From positions 2,604,001-2,668,000 of the forward strand of contig NZ_LT897781.1 of assembly GCF_900188315.1 (NCBI RefSeq): 64,000 bases of DNA, written 5' to 3'. Of the stretch, positions 54,997-64,000 are shown one piece after another. Position 1 is the first letter of the stretch; each line of letters opens with the position of its first letter. A program made the translations under genes and the position numbers. The notes under the pieces were generated by a model. The model was not told the origin of the DNA and made no database searches. It saw only the letters and a list, made by a program, of their open reading frames with translations. Origin of the DNA: Marinobacter sp. es.042 (GTDB lineage Bacteria; Pseudomonadota; Gammaproteobacteria; Pseudomonadales; Oleiphilaceae).

Positions 54997-56907
54997 ATGA
55001 GCGAAGCCAGCGCCACCCCGGCCCACAAGGTCTACAACATTGCCCACTGGAGCGATGGCTACATCGGTGTCAATGATCAGGGCCAGGTGCTCATCCGCCC
55101 GGATCGTGGCCACAGCCCGGCCCGCATCAATCTGCCCGAACTGACCCGGACGCTGACCGAGTCCGGGGTCCAGCTGCCGGTACTTGTGCGCTTCGTTGAC
55201 ATCCTGCACGACCGCGTTAACAAACTCTGCAATGCCTTCAACAAGGTTGCAGAGGAGCACGCCTACCAGGGTGGCTACACCGCGGTTTACCCCATCAAGG
55301 TCAACCAGCAGCGCCGCGTGGTCGAAGAGCTGCTGGCTGCCGAGCCCGCCGCCGCCAACGGCCAGATCGGGCTTGAAGCGGGCAGCAAGCCGGAGCTGAT
55401 GGCGGTGCTGGCAATGTCGCAGCAACCCGGATCGGTTATTGTGTGCAATGGTTACAAGGATCGGGAGTACATCCGTCTGGCCCTGATTGGGCAGACTCTC
55501 GGCCACCGGGTGTTCATCGTGGTCGAGAAGAAATCAGAACTGCCACTCATCCTGGAAGAGGCAAAAAGCCTGGGCGTTTCACCGCTGATCGGAGTTCGGG
55601 CCCGGCTGGCCACCATCGGCAAAGGCAACTGGCAGAACACAGGCGGTGAAAAGTCGAAATTCGGACTATCTGCCAGCCAGGTCCTGGATGTCGTAGACAC
55701 CCTGCGCGAGGCGGGAGCCCTGGACACCCTGCAACTGTTGCACTTCCATCTTGGCTCCCAGATTGCCAACATCCGTGACATCCAGACCGGTCTCCGGGAA
55801 TGTGCACGCTTCTATAGCGAGTTGCGCCAGATGGGGGCCCCAATTGGCACGGTAGACATCGGCGGGGGCCTGGGCGTAGATTACGAGGGCACTCGCTCAC
55901 GCAGTAGCTGCTCCATGAACTACAGCGTTTACGAGTATGCCTACAATGTCGTGCATGTTTTGCAGGCAGAGTGTGATCGCCACGGTACGCCTCACCCGGA
56001 TCTGATCAGCGAATCCGGCAGAGCCCTGACCGCGCATCACTCCGTGCTTGTAACCAACGTGATCGACCACGAAGCACCGGAAAACCGGACACCGCAACAA
56101 CCGGGGGCGACTGCCTCTGCGCCGCTGCACGATCTCTGGCGCGACCTTGAAAGCCTGCAGGACACAAACACCCCCCGCTCACTGGCTGAGATCTACCATG
56201 ACGTGCTCCACGCCATGGCCGATGTTCACGCCCAGTTCGCCCACGGCGTACTGTCGCTCCAGGAGCGGGCGGATGCTGAAACCCTGTACACCCGCTGCTG
56301 TCGACTGCTCCGGGATCAGCTGGACAGCAGCAACCGGGCTCACCGGGAAATTATCGACGAACTCAATGAGAAACTGGCGGAAAAACTCTTCGTTAATTTT
56401 TCCCTGTTCCAGTCATTGCCCGATGTCTGGGGCATTGATCAGATCTTCCCGGTCATGCCGATCAACGGCCTGGATCGCCCCCTGAACCGGCGGGCAGTTA
56501 TCCAGGACATTACCTGCGATTCGGACGGGCGTATCGACCGCTACGTCGATGGCCAGGGCACCGAAACCACCCTGCCCCTGCCCGAAGAACGGTCGGGCGA
56601 GCCTTTGCTGATGGGCTTTTTCATGACCGGCGCGTATCAGGAAATTCTGGGCGATATGCACAACCTGTTCGGCGACACCCATTCCGTGGATGTCCGCCTA
56701 ACGCCGGAAGGCGGTTACGAGATCAGCGCCCCCATCACCGGGGACACCGTCGCCAAGGTGTTGCGCTATGTGAACTTTGAACCCGAGGCCCTGATGGAGG
56801 CCTACAGGGGCAAGTTTGCCGCCTCCGCCCTTGCAGCGGAAACGCAGGCCGAGCTAATGGCAGAGCTGGCCGCCGGCCTGGATGGTTATACCTACCTCGA
56901 GGAATAG
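54997..56907 (+). CDS. speA: Biosynthetic arginine decarboxylase SpeA
   Basis: Makes agmatine, the precursor of putrescine, from arginine. The 636-residue fold III PLP enzyme has the PLP Lys in AVYPIKVNQQ near residue 104, HFHLGSQIANIRDIQ, and the Gly-rich VDIGGGLGVDYEG loop. The ATG at 54997 (MSEASATPAHKVYNIAHW) is the family-like start. It shares the intergenic region with speE and converges on the AraC gene with 6 bp between. Confidence 0.96.
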   Translation: MSEASATPAHKVYNIAHWSDGYIGVNDQGQVLIRPDRGHSPARINLPELTRTLTESGVQLPVLVRFVDILHDRVNKLCNAFNKVAEEHAYQGGYTAVYPIKVNQQRRVVEELLAAEPAAANGQIGLEAGSKPELMAVLAMSQQPGSVIVCNGYKDREYIRLALIGQTLGHRVFIVVEKKSELPLILEEAKSLGVSPLIGVRARLATIGKGNWQNTGGEKSKFGLSASQVLDVVDTLREAGALDTLQLLHFHLGSQIANIRDIQTGLRECARFYSELRQMGAPIGTVDIGGGLGVDYEGTRSRSSCSMNYSVYEYAYNVVHVLQAECDRHGTPHPDLISESGRALTAHHSVLVTNVIDHEAPENRTPQQPGATASAPLHDLWRDLESLQDTNTPRSLAEIYHDVLHAMADVHAQFAHGVLSLQERADAETLYTRCCRLLRDQLDSSNRAHREIIDELNEKLAEKLFVNFSLFQSLPDVWGIDQIFPVMPINGLDRPLNRRAVIQDITCDSDGRIDRYVDGQGTETTLPLPEERSGEPLLMGFFMTGAYQEILGDMHNLFGDTHSVDVRLTPEGGYEISAPITGDTVAKVLRYVNFEPEALMEAYRGKFAASALAAETQAELMAELAAGLDGYTYLEE

Positions 56908-56913
56908 CTCACG

Positions 56914-57951
56914 TCAGAGTGTCTGATGCTCCCGACGCCAGGCACTGGGAGAAACGCCTTCCCACTTGCGGAAGGCACGGCCAAAGTTGGAGGGGTCACT
57001 GTAGCCCAGAGCGTCGGCTATCTCATCAATGCTCAGCTCATTGCGACGCAGCAGTTCAAGGGCTCGGCGGTGGCGAATGGAATCCTGCAGTTGCTGGAAT
57101 CGCACCCCTTCGGATGCCAACTGCCTGCGCAGCGTCCTGGTGGACATTTTCAGGTGTTCCGCCACATCCTCCAGGGCCGGTAACCGCTGGCTTCGCCCCG
57201 TCTCGAGCAGGCGCACCACCCGGTCCGAAACCGACGTGGAACCCTCGATGAATCGCATTTCCTCCTGACACTGGGCTTCGGCAATCCGACGGGTCACCGG
57301 ATTCGACAGTGACATGGGGGAGTCGAGAAAAACCCGTTTGAACCGCAGCTGGTTCACGCCACTGCCAAACGCAATCTGCCTTCCAAACAGCTGTCGATAG
57401 GCCGAGAGGTCGTCAGGCTCAGGAAAATCCAGCAGGCATCGCCCGCCATCCAGGAGTCGATGGCCAAAAAGCAGGAGATTCACATCCATCAGTGACGCCA
57501 TCACCACATCAACATTGAACCGGTACAGGTCCTCAATGCTGTGGGCCAAGTCCAGCTGGATCACGGCCTCATGTTCCTCCACGAAGAACGAAAGGCTCAT
57601 GTAGACAAAGCGGATCTGGAAATATTTGATCAGTACCGTAAGCGCCTGCTCAAGGGTATCGCAACTAATGGCTGCCTGAGCCAGCGAGCCGTGGGTCGTA
57701 AACTTCAGCCGCTTTCCGAACTCAAGCCCGAGGGCTGGATCACCACTCTGGACAAGCGTTTCGCGACACAGGGCACTGAACTGCTCGACAGTAATGAAAT
57801 TGTCCGGATGACCAAGCATGGATGGGCGAATACCGGAAGCCGACAATAGCCGGGTCCGCTGCAGGCCACGGTCCTCCGCCAACTGGCAGAGGATGTCCGC
57901 ATAGTGCGCCCGGATAACGGGCAGGTTTCCGGTAAAGCCGGGAGCATTCAT
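56914..57951 (-). CDS. AraC-family regulator with Arabinose_bd-type N-terminal domain
   Basis: A 345-residue transcription factor. The N-terminal 240 residues resemble the ligand-binding domain of OruR/ArgR-like AraC regulators of Pseudomonas, and residues about 245-345 hold the double helix-turn-helix (VAEHLKMSTRTLRRQLASEG, and IADALGYSDPSNFGRAFRKW). The effector is unknown. Adjacency to speA suggests but does not prove amine or amino acid control. Confidence 0.9.
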   Translation of the reverse strand: MNAPGFTGNLPVIRAHYADILCQLAEDRGLQRTRLLSASGIRPSMLGHPDNFITVEQFSALCRETLVQSGDPALGLEFGKRLKFTTHGSLAQAAISCDTLEQALTVLIKYFQIRFVYMSLSFFVEEHEAVIQLDLAHSIEDLYRFNVDVVMASLMDVNLLLFGHRLLDGGRCLLDFPEPDDLSAYRQLFGRQIAFGSGVNQLRFKRVFLDSPMSLSNPVTRRIAEAQCQEEMRFIEGSTSVSDRVVRLLETGRSQRLPALEDVAEHLKMSTRTLRRQLASEGVRFQQLQDSIRHRRALELLRRNELSIDEIADALGYSDPSNFGRAFRKWEGVSPSAWRREHQTL

Positions 57952-58079
57952 GGAAGTGTTTGTCGTCCGGAGTCGATTTATTGCTCAGACTAGACCGCTC
58001 TGCCGATTCCGGCAATCACCTGCGAGACGATCAAAAACCGTCCCTGATGCCAGCTTGCTGTGTTTTTTTTCACACAGGC

Positions 58080-58109
58080 TGATCCACCTGATTCACCGAT
58101 CCGTAAATC
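58080..58109 (+). promoter_or_regulatory. ECF (RpoE/ChrR type) autoregulatory promoter
   Basis: TGATCC (58080-58085), an 18-bp spacer, then TAAATC (58104-58109) matches the promoter pattern known for Rhodobacter RpoE, the singlet-oxygen ECF factor (TGATCC-N18-TAA). It is 81 bp upstream of the preferred sigma start. Autoregulation through this site is inference. Confidence 0.7.
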
Positions 58110-58190
58110 TAGACACTGACAAACCCGGGACGAGTGCATAGAATGATGACCAGAACAAGCTCAAATCATGCGACTGTCAAGGAGCGTCCG

Positions 58191-58790
58191 GTGACCACAC
58201 TGGATCAAAAGCCAGCAAGTTCCGAGGGCCGCAAGGACCAATGGAGCCAAATGCTGCAGAAAGTGGGCAAGAACCAGGATCGGGAAGCGTATCACGCACT
58301 GTTCGAGCATTTTGGCCCGCAAATCAAGTACTACGCCATGGCAAATGGTCTGGCGAGTCACGCGGAAGAGCTCGTGCAGGAAGTTTTCGTGTCGATCTGG
58401 AGGCGCTCATGCCTCTACGACTGGCGCAAGGCAGCCGCATCAACCTGGATTTTCACCATTGCCCGTAACCAACGGATCGATATGTTGAGGAAGATGCAGC
58501 GTACCAGTGCTGAGATGCCGGTCGAGACAGAAGACCTTTGGCAGATTCCGGGTGAAAACGAAAACGAGCCGGTCACCTCTTTGCACCGTCTCATGTCCGA
58601 ACGGCGAATCAGGGAATCCCTGAGTCATTTGCCGGAAGAACAGATTACGGTCATAGCCAAGGTGTACATGGAAAACAAGTCGCACCAGATGGTTGCGGAC
58701 GAGTTGGACATTCCTCTTGGCACCGTGAAAAGCCGGGTCCGCCTGGCATTGAATAAACTGAAAGTGATTTTGCAGGACCAGAACGTATGA
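58191..58790 (+). CDS. ECF sigma factor of the RpoE/ChrR (ECF11) type
   Basis: A 199-residue sigma factor with region 2 (AYHALFEHFGPQIKYY, ELVQEVFVSIWRR, WIFTIARNQRIDMLRK) and region 4 (MVADELDIPLGTVKSRVRLALNKL). It overlaps the ChrR-type anti-sigma gene by ATGA. I choose GTG 58191 as the start because AAGGAG lies six bases upstream. ATG 58143 or 58146 would add 15-16 residues with a poor ribosome site. Its own promoter appears at 58080. Singlet oxygen or another oxidant is the expected signal, by family. Confidence 0.92.
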   Translation: MTTLDQKPASSEGRKDQWSQMLQKVGKNQDREAYHALFEHFGPQIKYYAMANGLASHAEELVQEVFVSIWRRSCLYDWRKAAASTWIFTIARNQRIDMLRKMQRTSAEMPVETEDLWQIPGENENEPVTSLHRLMSERRIRESLSHLPEEQITVIAKVYMENKSHQMVADELDIPLGTVKSRVRLALNKLKVILQDQNV

Positions 58791-59425
58791 CACGGCACCA
58801 TCCCGACAGCCTGAGCCTGATGGAGTACAGCGCAGGTAACCTGAGCGAGCCCCATGCTCTGTGCATCAAGCTCCACCTGGACAAGTGTTCCCACTGCCGC
58901 AGCCGTGTGGACACGCTTGATAGTCTTGGGGCTGTGATGATGGAGCAGCAGCCAAAGGTGACTGTCTCTGAGAGTATGTTCGACAGCATTCTTTCGAAGA
59001 TCGATAGCGAGCCTGCATCTGAATCTGCAGCACCGGTTTTCCTGAGGGTCAGCGCCCTGCAGAAGCTTCTGGGTGAAGATCTCAACAGCTTGCCCTGGAA
59101 GCGTCAGCTGGGCGATGTGAGCGTGCTGGACATCACTGACCGGTTTCCTGGCCAGAAAGAACAGGTTGTGCTCCAGAAACTCGCTGCCGGCGGCAAAGCG
59201 CCTGCCCATACGCATCGCGGGGAGGAAACGACCATCGTTCTTCAGGGTGCGTTTGCAGACCAAAAAGGGGTGTTTAACCAGTGGGATTTCGTGGTCCTGA
59301 ACGATGAGGACGAACACAAGCCCGTGGCGGTTGGCTGCGAGGACTGCATAACACTCTCCGTGTTGAGTGCTCCGGTGAAGCTTACGGGCACCTTTACTCG
59401 GATGCTCAATCCCTTTATTCGGTAA
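58787..59425 (+). CDS. ChrR-type zinc anti-sigma factor with cupin domain
   Basis: A 212-residue protein. The N-terminal zinc site is visible: His at residue 4 or 5, then HLDKCSHC with His30, Cys34 and Cys37, the pattern of Rhodobacter ChrR (His6, His31, Cys35, Cys38). The C-terminal cupin has HTHRGEETTIVL and other metal-ligand His/Glu. In the known system the cupin domain is required for the singlet-oxygen response. Translation is coupled to the sigma gene by a 4-bp overlap. Confidence 0.92.
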   Translation: MTRHHPDSLSLMEYSAGNLSEPHALCIKLHLDKCSHCRSRVDTLDSLGAVMMEQQPKVTVSESMFDSILSKIDSEPASESAAPVFLRVSALQKLLGEDLNSLPWKRQLGDVSVLDITDRFPGQKEQVVLQKLAAGGKAPAHTHRGEETTIVLQGAFADQKGVFNQWDFVVLNDEDEHKPVAVGCEDCITLSVLSAPVKLTGTFTRMLNPFIR

Positions 59426-59448
59426 CCCTCCACCGAATGGCGGACAAG

Positions 59449-59478
59449 AAAAAGGGGCGATGGAAATCGCCCCTTTTT
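59449..59478. terminator. Terminator after the sigma/anti-sigma operon
   Basis: AAAAAGGGGCGAT and ATCGCCCCTTTTT make a 13-bp stem with flanking A-run and T-run. It serves both the ChrR gene and the convergent SDR gene. Confidence 0.9.
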
Positions 59479-59504
59479 TGTATTCGATACCAAGGTTGCT
59501 CGAA

Positions 59505-60248
59505 CTACCAGGGCAGTTCTGTACCATCCCAGTTCAGAAACTTTCCGTTATCGTCCTCCCCCAGTCCATCGAGCACCTGCAGAAGGTTGGTAGCCGTCTC
59601 CTCTGGAGTATGCACGTTAAGCTTGGCGAGAGATTGGCTGAACGGTTCGCTCAACGCCGATTCGGTCGTGCCAGGATGCAGGGATACGCAGGCAACCGGT
59701 TTGCACCGGCGCGGCAACTCAATGGACAGGTTGCGAACGAGCATGTTCAGTGCCGCTTTTGAACTGCGATAGGCATACCAGCCGCCAAACCCGTTGTCCG
59801 TTATCGAGCCAACCTTGGCGGAAATAGCCACCACCCGCTTGAATTCCCGATGTCGCAGCCATGGCAATAGCGCCTGGGTCAGCAATCCGAAACCGGTTGC
59901 GTTGACAGCAAAGGCACGCGCCATACTCTGCGGATCGAGGTCTTCCAGGCGCTTCTCCGGGAACATATCCGGCCCGTGAAGCAACCCCGCGGCATAAATA
60001 ACGCTATCAATCCCCTCCTCCCTGTTTAGCAGCGATTCCAGTGCCTCGGCAATCGCACCGGGCGCGGCACTGCTTTCGGCATCCCAGGGCAGCAGAGTGA
60101 TGCGCTGATGGCCGCGCAAAGCGTCCGGCGCATTCTTCGGATCACGGCACAACCCGACCACCCTGGTTTGAGAATCACGCTCAAGCAACCGGCTTGCCAA
60201 AGCGCCACCGATTGCGCCGGAAACCCCGGCTATCACGACTTGTTTCAT
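59505..60248 (-). CDS. Short-chain dehydrogenase/reductase, substrate unknown
   Basis: A 247-residue SDR with a Rossmann motif GVSGAIGGALASRL and the catalytic Tyr-x3-Lys in YAYRSSKAALN near residue 158. The C-terminal region resembles CsgA/C-factor-like SDRs. ATG 60248 is preceded by AGGAGG at good spacing. It lies next to the ECF/ChrR operon, but I found no ECF promoter before it, so it is not clearly part of that regulon. Confidence 0.9.
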   Translation of the reverse strand: MKQVVIAGVSGAIGGALASRLLERDSQTRVVGLCRDPKNAPDALRGHQRITLLPWDAESSAAPGAIAEALESLLNREEGIDSVIYAAGLLHGPDMFPEKRLEDLDPQSMARAFAVNATGFGLLTQALLPWLRHREFKRVVAISAKVGSITDNGFGGWYAYRSSKAALNMLVRNLSIELPRRCKPVACVSLHPGTTESALSEPFSQSLAKLNVHTPEETATNLLQVLDGLGEDDNGKFLNWDGTELPW

Positions 60249-60418
60249 TTGATACCTCCTTGGTTCAGGAGGACATACGAAATTTCTATCGTCCAGACTG
60301 CCAAAACGGTGAACCAGCACATTAAAACGGGCGTATGAAACCAGTGTTCAAATGATCTTTGGGTCGCTGCCGAATGCTGCAGCGCTCCCGTTAAAACGGC
60401 GCACCTAGGAGAGTATCC

Positions 60419-62194
60419 ATGCAATACCAGGCTCCGGCGAATGACCTTCGCTTTCTGTTGTTTGATGTATTGGGCGCAGACCGGCTGCATGAGCTGGAAA
60501 AATACGCCGATGCCACCCCGGATCTGATTTCCGCGGTCATCGATGAGGCCGGCAAACTGGCTGCCGAGGTTATCCAGCCCACCAACCAGGCCGGCGACCG
60601 CGAGGGCTGCACCTACGATCCTGAAACCCACTCTGTGAAAACACCCGAGTGTTTCAAGGACGCCTACAAGAAGTTTGTCGAGGGCGGCTGGACCGCGCTG
60701 GACGCGCCACTCGAATACGGCGGACAGGGTTTGCCACACACCCTGAAGTTTGTGGTGGATGAAATGGTCTGCTCCACCAACCTGTCTCTGGGCATGTACC
60801 CGGGTCTGACCCACGGCGCGATCAGTGCCCTGCATGCCCACGGCTCCGAGGAACTGAAAAAGACGTACCTGGAGAAGCTGATCTCCGGCGAATGGACGGG
60901 CACCATGTGTCTCACAGAACCCCAGTGCGGCACCGACCTGGGCCTGATTCGCACCCGCGCAACCCCGAACGATGACGGCAGCTACGCGCTTGAGGGCACC
61001 AAGATCTGGATTACCGGGGGCGAGCACGACCTCGTGGACAACATCGTACATCTGGTTCTGGCAAAACTGCCCGGAGCTCCGGATACCACCAAGGGCATTT
61101 CGCTGTTTGTGGTACCCAAGTTCCTGCCGGAATCCGGGGAGCGAAACCCGGCCTTCTGTGGCGGCCTTGAGCACAAAATGGGCATCAAGGGTTCTGCCAC
61201 CTGCGTCATGAACTTCGAGGGCGCCAAGGGCTGGCTAGTCGGCGAGCCGAACGATGGTATGCGTGCCATGTTCACCATGATGAACGAGGCGCGCCTGATG
61301 GTTGGTATGCAGGGCCTGGGCCTGGCGGAAATGGCCTACCAGGAAAGCCTCGGCTTTGCCCGTGAGCGCCTGCAGAGCCGTTCGCTGAGCGGCCCGAAGA
61401 ATCCCGATGGTCCCGCTGACCCGATCATCGTGCATCCGGATGTACGCCGTATGCTGATGCGCCAGAAAGTTCTGAACGAGGGCATGCGTGCTTTGGCCCT
61501 GTTTGCTGGCCACCAACTGGATCTCTCTGTCGCCCATCCAGACGAGACCGTCCGGGAATCCGCGGACGATCTGGTTCAACTGCTTACCCCGGTGGTGAAG
61601 TCGTTCCTGACAGACGAAGGCTTCAACAACGCCAACACCGGGCTGCAGGTACTGGGTGGCTCGGGCTTCACCACCGACTGGCCGCTGGAGCAGCTGGTGC
61701 GTGACGGCCGGATCGCCAGGATCTACGAGGGCACCAACGGTATTCAGGCCATGGACCTTGTGGGCCGCAAGCTGGGTCTGAAAGGCGGTCAGCTGGTGCG
61801 TACCCTCTTTGGCACCCTGAGCGGATATCTGAAGGACAACCCGGAAGCGCCGCACCGTGAAGAGCTGAAAAACGCCATGAAGGCGCTTGAGACAGCCACC
61901 ATGTGGCTGGCCAGCAACGCACCGAAAGATCCGGAGCAGGCGGGCGCCGCCGCGACACCGTATCTGCGTTTGATGGCGCTGACGGTCATCGGTTACCTCT
62001 GGTCCCGGATGGCCAACGTTGCCAACGAGCAGCTTGCCGCCGGCGAAGGCAACAAGCCCCTGCTCGAGAGCAAGGTTGTCTCTGCCCGCTTCTACTTTGA
62101 AAAGCTGCTTCCGGAAGTCGACTGGCTGCTGGGCGACATCCAGAGTGGCAAGGACAGCCTGATGGCGTTCTCGGACGACCACTGGGCCGCGTGA
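60419..62194 (+). CDS. Acyl-CoA dehydrogenase (FadE-like, C-terminal extended)
   Basis: A 591-residue FAD flavoenzyme for the first step of fatty acid beta-oxidation. It has an N-terminal extension of the family that begins [18 protein letters not shown], the [12 protein letters not shown] flavin motif near residue 163, and the catalytic Glu in [15 protein letters not shown] near residue 439. The C-terminal 120 residues match the extended acyl-CoA dehydrogenase type. Similar proteins are DmdC-like, so another acyl substrate is possible. AGGAGAG precedes the start. Confidence 0.93.
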   Translation: MQYQAPANDLRFLLFDVLGADRLHELEKYADATPDLISAVIDEAGKLAAEVIQPTNQAGDREGCTYDPETHSVKTPECFKDAYKKFVEGGWTALDAPLEYGGQGLPHTLKFVVDEMVCSTNLSLGMYPGLTHGAISALHAHGSEELKKTYLEKLISGEWTGTMCLTEPQCGTDLGLIRTRATPNDDGSYALEGTKIWITGGEHDLVDNIVHLVLAKLPGAPDTTKGISLFVVPKFLPESGERNPAFCGGLEHKMGIKGSATCVMNFEGAKGWLVGEPNDGMRAMFTMMNEARLMVGMQGLGLAEMAYQESLGFARERLQSRSLSGPKNPDGPADPIIVHPDVRRMLMRQKVLNEGMRALALFAGHQLDLSVAHPDETVRESADDLVQLLTPVVKSFLTDEGFNNANTGLQVLGGSGFTTDWPLEQLVRDGRIARIYEGTNGIQAMDLVGRKLGLKGGQLVRTLFGTLSGYLKDNPEAPHREELKNAMKALETATMWLASNAPKDPEQAGAAATPYLRLMALTVIGYLWSRMANVANEQLAAGEGNKPLLESKVVSARFYFEKLLPEVDWLLGDIQSGKDSLMAFSDDHWAA

Positions 62195-62351
62195 TCCGCT
62201 ATCCGGCCAGGGCTCCCACGGCCTGGCCGGAAATGACCGATCAATGACAGCTTGTGACCTTCAGGTGAATGCACTGGCCATTGATAATGATCACGTTGAT
62301 TAGTGTCTCTGAACTAGTCCCGCCCAGCTCCCCGTCGAACTGGGCACTTTG

Positions 62352-62378
62352 AAAGCCACGCCTTGCGTGGCTTTTTTT
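62352..62378 (+). terminator. Rho-independent terminator between the acyl-CoA dehydrogenase and tcdA
   Basis: AAGCCACGC (62353-62361) pairs with GCGTGGCTT (62365-62373) with a three-base loop and a T-run. It lies about 160 bp after the dehydrogenase gene. Confidence 0.85.
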
Positions 62379-62466
62379 ATGGTCCTTTTTTGTCTGTGCG
62401 GTCACTGGGTTACAATTGCGATCTTTGATTCTGTCCGGTCTGCGACCGGACCTGCACGGGGACACC

Positions 62467-63258
62467 ATGAACGCCGACGATTACGCTTTCCGCTTTGGTG
62501 GCATCGAACGACTCTACGGGCGCCGGGCCCTGGAAGCCTTTCGTCACGCCAATATTGCTGTGGTCGGTCTTGGCGGGGTCGGGTCCTGGGCCGCTGAAGC
62601 CCTGGCCCGAAGTGGCGTTGGTACCATCACCCTGATCGACATGGACGATGTCTGTGTGTCCAACACCAACCGGCAGCTCCACGCCCTGGAAGGCCAGTAC
62701 GGCCGTACCAAAACCGACGCTATGGCAGACCGGTTGCGGGCGATCAACCCGGAAGCCGACATTCGGGTGCATTTTGGCTTCCTGACCACGAAGAACGTCA
62801 GCGAGCTGATCACCGAAGACATGACCGGGGTGATCGACGCCATCGACAGCGTCAAAGCCAAGGCCGCCCTGATTGCCCACTGCCAGCGCCGGAAAATTCC
62901 TCTGGTCTGTGCCGGCGGCGCAGGCGGACAGATCGACCCCACTCAGATCCAGGTGGCAGACCTCAGCAAAACAACCCAGGACCCACTGCTGGCCAAGGTT
63001 CGAAACCTTCTGCGGCGGGAATATGGCTTTTCCCGGAATCCAAAGCGGCGCTTCGGCATTGAGGCCGTATACTCCCTCGAGCAGCTGACGTATCCTGCCG
63101 GAGACGGGGAAGTGTGCCTGCAGAAACCGGTCACCGACGGCCCGGTGCGCCTGGATTGCGCCTCCGGCTTTGGCGCCGCCAGCCCGGTGACCGCCAGCTT
63201 CGGTTTATTTGCGGCTTCCCGACTCCTGAACCGGATTGCCCGGCGCGCCAACCAATAG
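62467..63258 (+). CDS. tcdA: tRNA threonylcarbamoyladenosine dehydratase TcdA
   Basis: Cyclises t6A37 in tRNA to ct6A with ATP. The 263-residue E1-like/ThiF-family protein has the nucleotide motif VGLGGVGSWAAEALARSG near residue 33 and the DSVKAKAALIAHC segment. The ATG at 62467 (MNADDYAFRFGGIERLYG) is the family-like start. It acts after TsaD (2954), which is also in this window. Confidence 0.94.
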   Translation: MNADDYAFRFGGIERLYGRRALEAFRHANIAVVGLGGVGSWAAEALARSGVGTITLIDMDDVCVSNTNRQLHALEGQYGRTKTDAMADRLRAINPEADIRVHFGFLTTKNVSELITEDMTGVIDAIDSVKAKAALIAHCQRRKIPLVCAGGAGGQIDPTQIQVADLSKTTQDPLLAKVRNLLRREYGFSRNPKRRFGIEAVYSLEQLTYPAGDGEVCLQKPVTDGPVRLDCASGFGAASPVTASFGLFAASRLLNRIARRANQ

Positions 63259-63279
63259 ATCAACGGAACTGAAACCATT

Positions 63280-64000
63280 ATGCCAGTCAGCACTGTCCTG
63301 CTTCTTGCCAGCATTGGCGTTTTATCACTGTTCTGCCAGTGGCTTGCCTGGCGCGTGCGTATGCCCGCCATCCTGTTCCTGCTGGCGGGTGGCATTGCCG
63401 CCGGGCCTGTCCTGGGTTTTCTGGCACCGGAAGTGGTGTTCGGCGATCTGCTGTTTCCGGTTATTTCCCTGGCCGTTGCCATCATCCTGTTTGAGGGCAG
63501 CCTGACCCTGCGCTACGAGGAGATACGGGGCCATGGCAAAATGGTCCGCAACCTCATTCCGGTCGGTTCTATTGTCACCTGCATCATCGGAACCCTGGCT
63601 GCCCGCTGGCTTCTGGATGTCTCCTGGGCGGTCGCCTTGCTGTTTGGCGCCATCTCGATTGTCACCGGCCCCACGGTTATCGCGCCGCTGCTGCGCTCCG
63701 TGCGACCCGATTCGAAACTGGCCAACATACTGCGCTGGGAAGGCATCATCATTGACCCCGTTGGCGCTCTGCTGGCGGTCCTGGTGTTCGAGGGGATTGT
63801 CTCCTGGGGCCAGGGCAACGTGTTTGGCCACTCGCTGTATATCTTCGGCAAGACCTTGGCCGTGGGCTTTGTAATGGGTGCCGTTGCCGGTTATCTCAAT
63901 GGCATCGTGTTGCGCAAGCACTGGATTCCGCAGTACCTGCATAACGCCGGCACACTCACCTTCATGCTCGGCGTCTACGCCATTTCGAACGAACTGGCCC
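63280..64000 (+). CDS. CPA1-type cation/proton antiporter, 3' end outside the window
   Basis: The first 240 codons of an inner-membrane antiporter. About seven hydrophobic segments are visible, including the N-terminal helix and FPVISLAVAIILFEGSL, with the ISIVTGPTVIAPLL and GIIIDPVGALLAVLVFE segments that hold the conserved acidic transport residues of the NhaP type. It starts 21 bp after tcdA, so they are probably co-transcribed. The ion (Na+ or K+) cannot be told. Confidence 0.9.
   Translation, partial: MPVSTVLLLASIGVLSLFCQWLAWRVRMPAILFLLAGGIAAGPVLGFLAPEVVFGDLLFPVISLAVAIILFEGSLTLRYEEIRGHGKMVRNLIPVGSIVTCIIGTLAARWLLDVSWAVALLFGAISIVTGPTVIAPLLRSVRPDSKLANILRWEGIIIDPVGALLAVLVFEGIVSWGQGNVFGHSLYIFGKTLAVGFVMGAVAGYLNGIVLRKHWIPQYLHNAGTLTFMLGVYAISNELA

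Noticed and set aside
60249..60418. ECF promoter in the SDR/acyl-CoA dehydrogenase intergenic region
   Set aside because: TGATCT occurs at 60353 but no TAA-type -10 is present at 17-19 bp, and none is seen on the opposite strand.

Overview
The window reads as ordinary chromosome of a marine gammaproteobacterium, most likely Marinobacter or a close relative. Support comes from moderately high GC, gene order shared in blocks with Pseudomonas (pilU-pilT-yggS-proC-yggT-metX-metW-rdgB-hemW; rph-crc-pyrE; oxyR-recG), two FadL-type outer-membrane channels, and a porin-lipoprotein pair that resembles alkane-use genes of hydrocarbon-degrading marine bacteria. Species assignment is inference. I see no prophage, plasmid, rRNA or CRISPR array.

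Layout. 1-4,010: pgi (5' truncated by the window edge), folK, folB, plsY, tsaD. 4,099-8,493: the macromolecular-synthesis cluster rpsU-dnaG-rpoD with its internal terminator, then a CAT-anticodon tRNA best read as tRNA-Ile2. 8,693-13,270: a FadL-like outer-membrane protein and a very large Ig-like lipoprotein. 13,428-17,905: an orphan molybdopterin oxidoreductase, a DUF2489 protein, a candidate small RNA and a YbaK-HDOD fusion. 18,057-25,816: recG-oxyR, and the gmk-rpoZ-spoT-ridA group. 25,965-30,940: pseudouridine synthase, yicC, rph, a large palindromic repeat, crc, pyrE and a DUF4124 protein. 31,035-37,330: a Lys/Ala-tailed protein, small envelope proteins, polA and fadL. 37,450-49,859: twitching-motility ATPases and the conserved yggS-to-hemW block, interrupted by a dynamin-like GTPase and a 264-bp MITE-like element. 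49,932-56,907: comM, ubiK, glnK-amtB under an apparent sigma-54 promoter, then divergent speE and speA. 56,914-64,000: an AraC regulator, an ECF sigma/ChrR anti-sigma pair with its own promoter, an SDR, an acyl-CoA dehydrogenase, tcdA and a truncated cation/proton antiporter.

How it works together. Most of the window is housekeeping: replication and transcription initiation, tRNA modification (tsaD, trmB, tcdA, the RluA-type enzyme), nucleotide, folate, methionine, proline and polyamine synthesis. The physiological theme is hydrophobic carbon use (two FadL-type proteins, an acyl-CoA dehydrogenase, Crc catabolite control), together with nitrogen control (GlnK/AmtB), peroxide sensing (OxyR) and probable singlet-oxygen sensing (ECF/ChrR).

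The most notable observations are: a palindromic MITE-like element that landed inside the stop codon of the dynamin gene and rebuilt a stop; a cruciform repeat next to crc whose two inner hairpins show GGA in their loops in a CsrA-like setting; a free-standing structured RNA candidate at about 16,395-16,515; a well-matched ECF promoter before the sigma/ChrR genes; and an NtrC-like site placed downstream of the glnK sigma-54 promoter.
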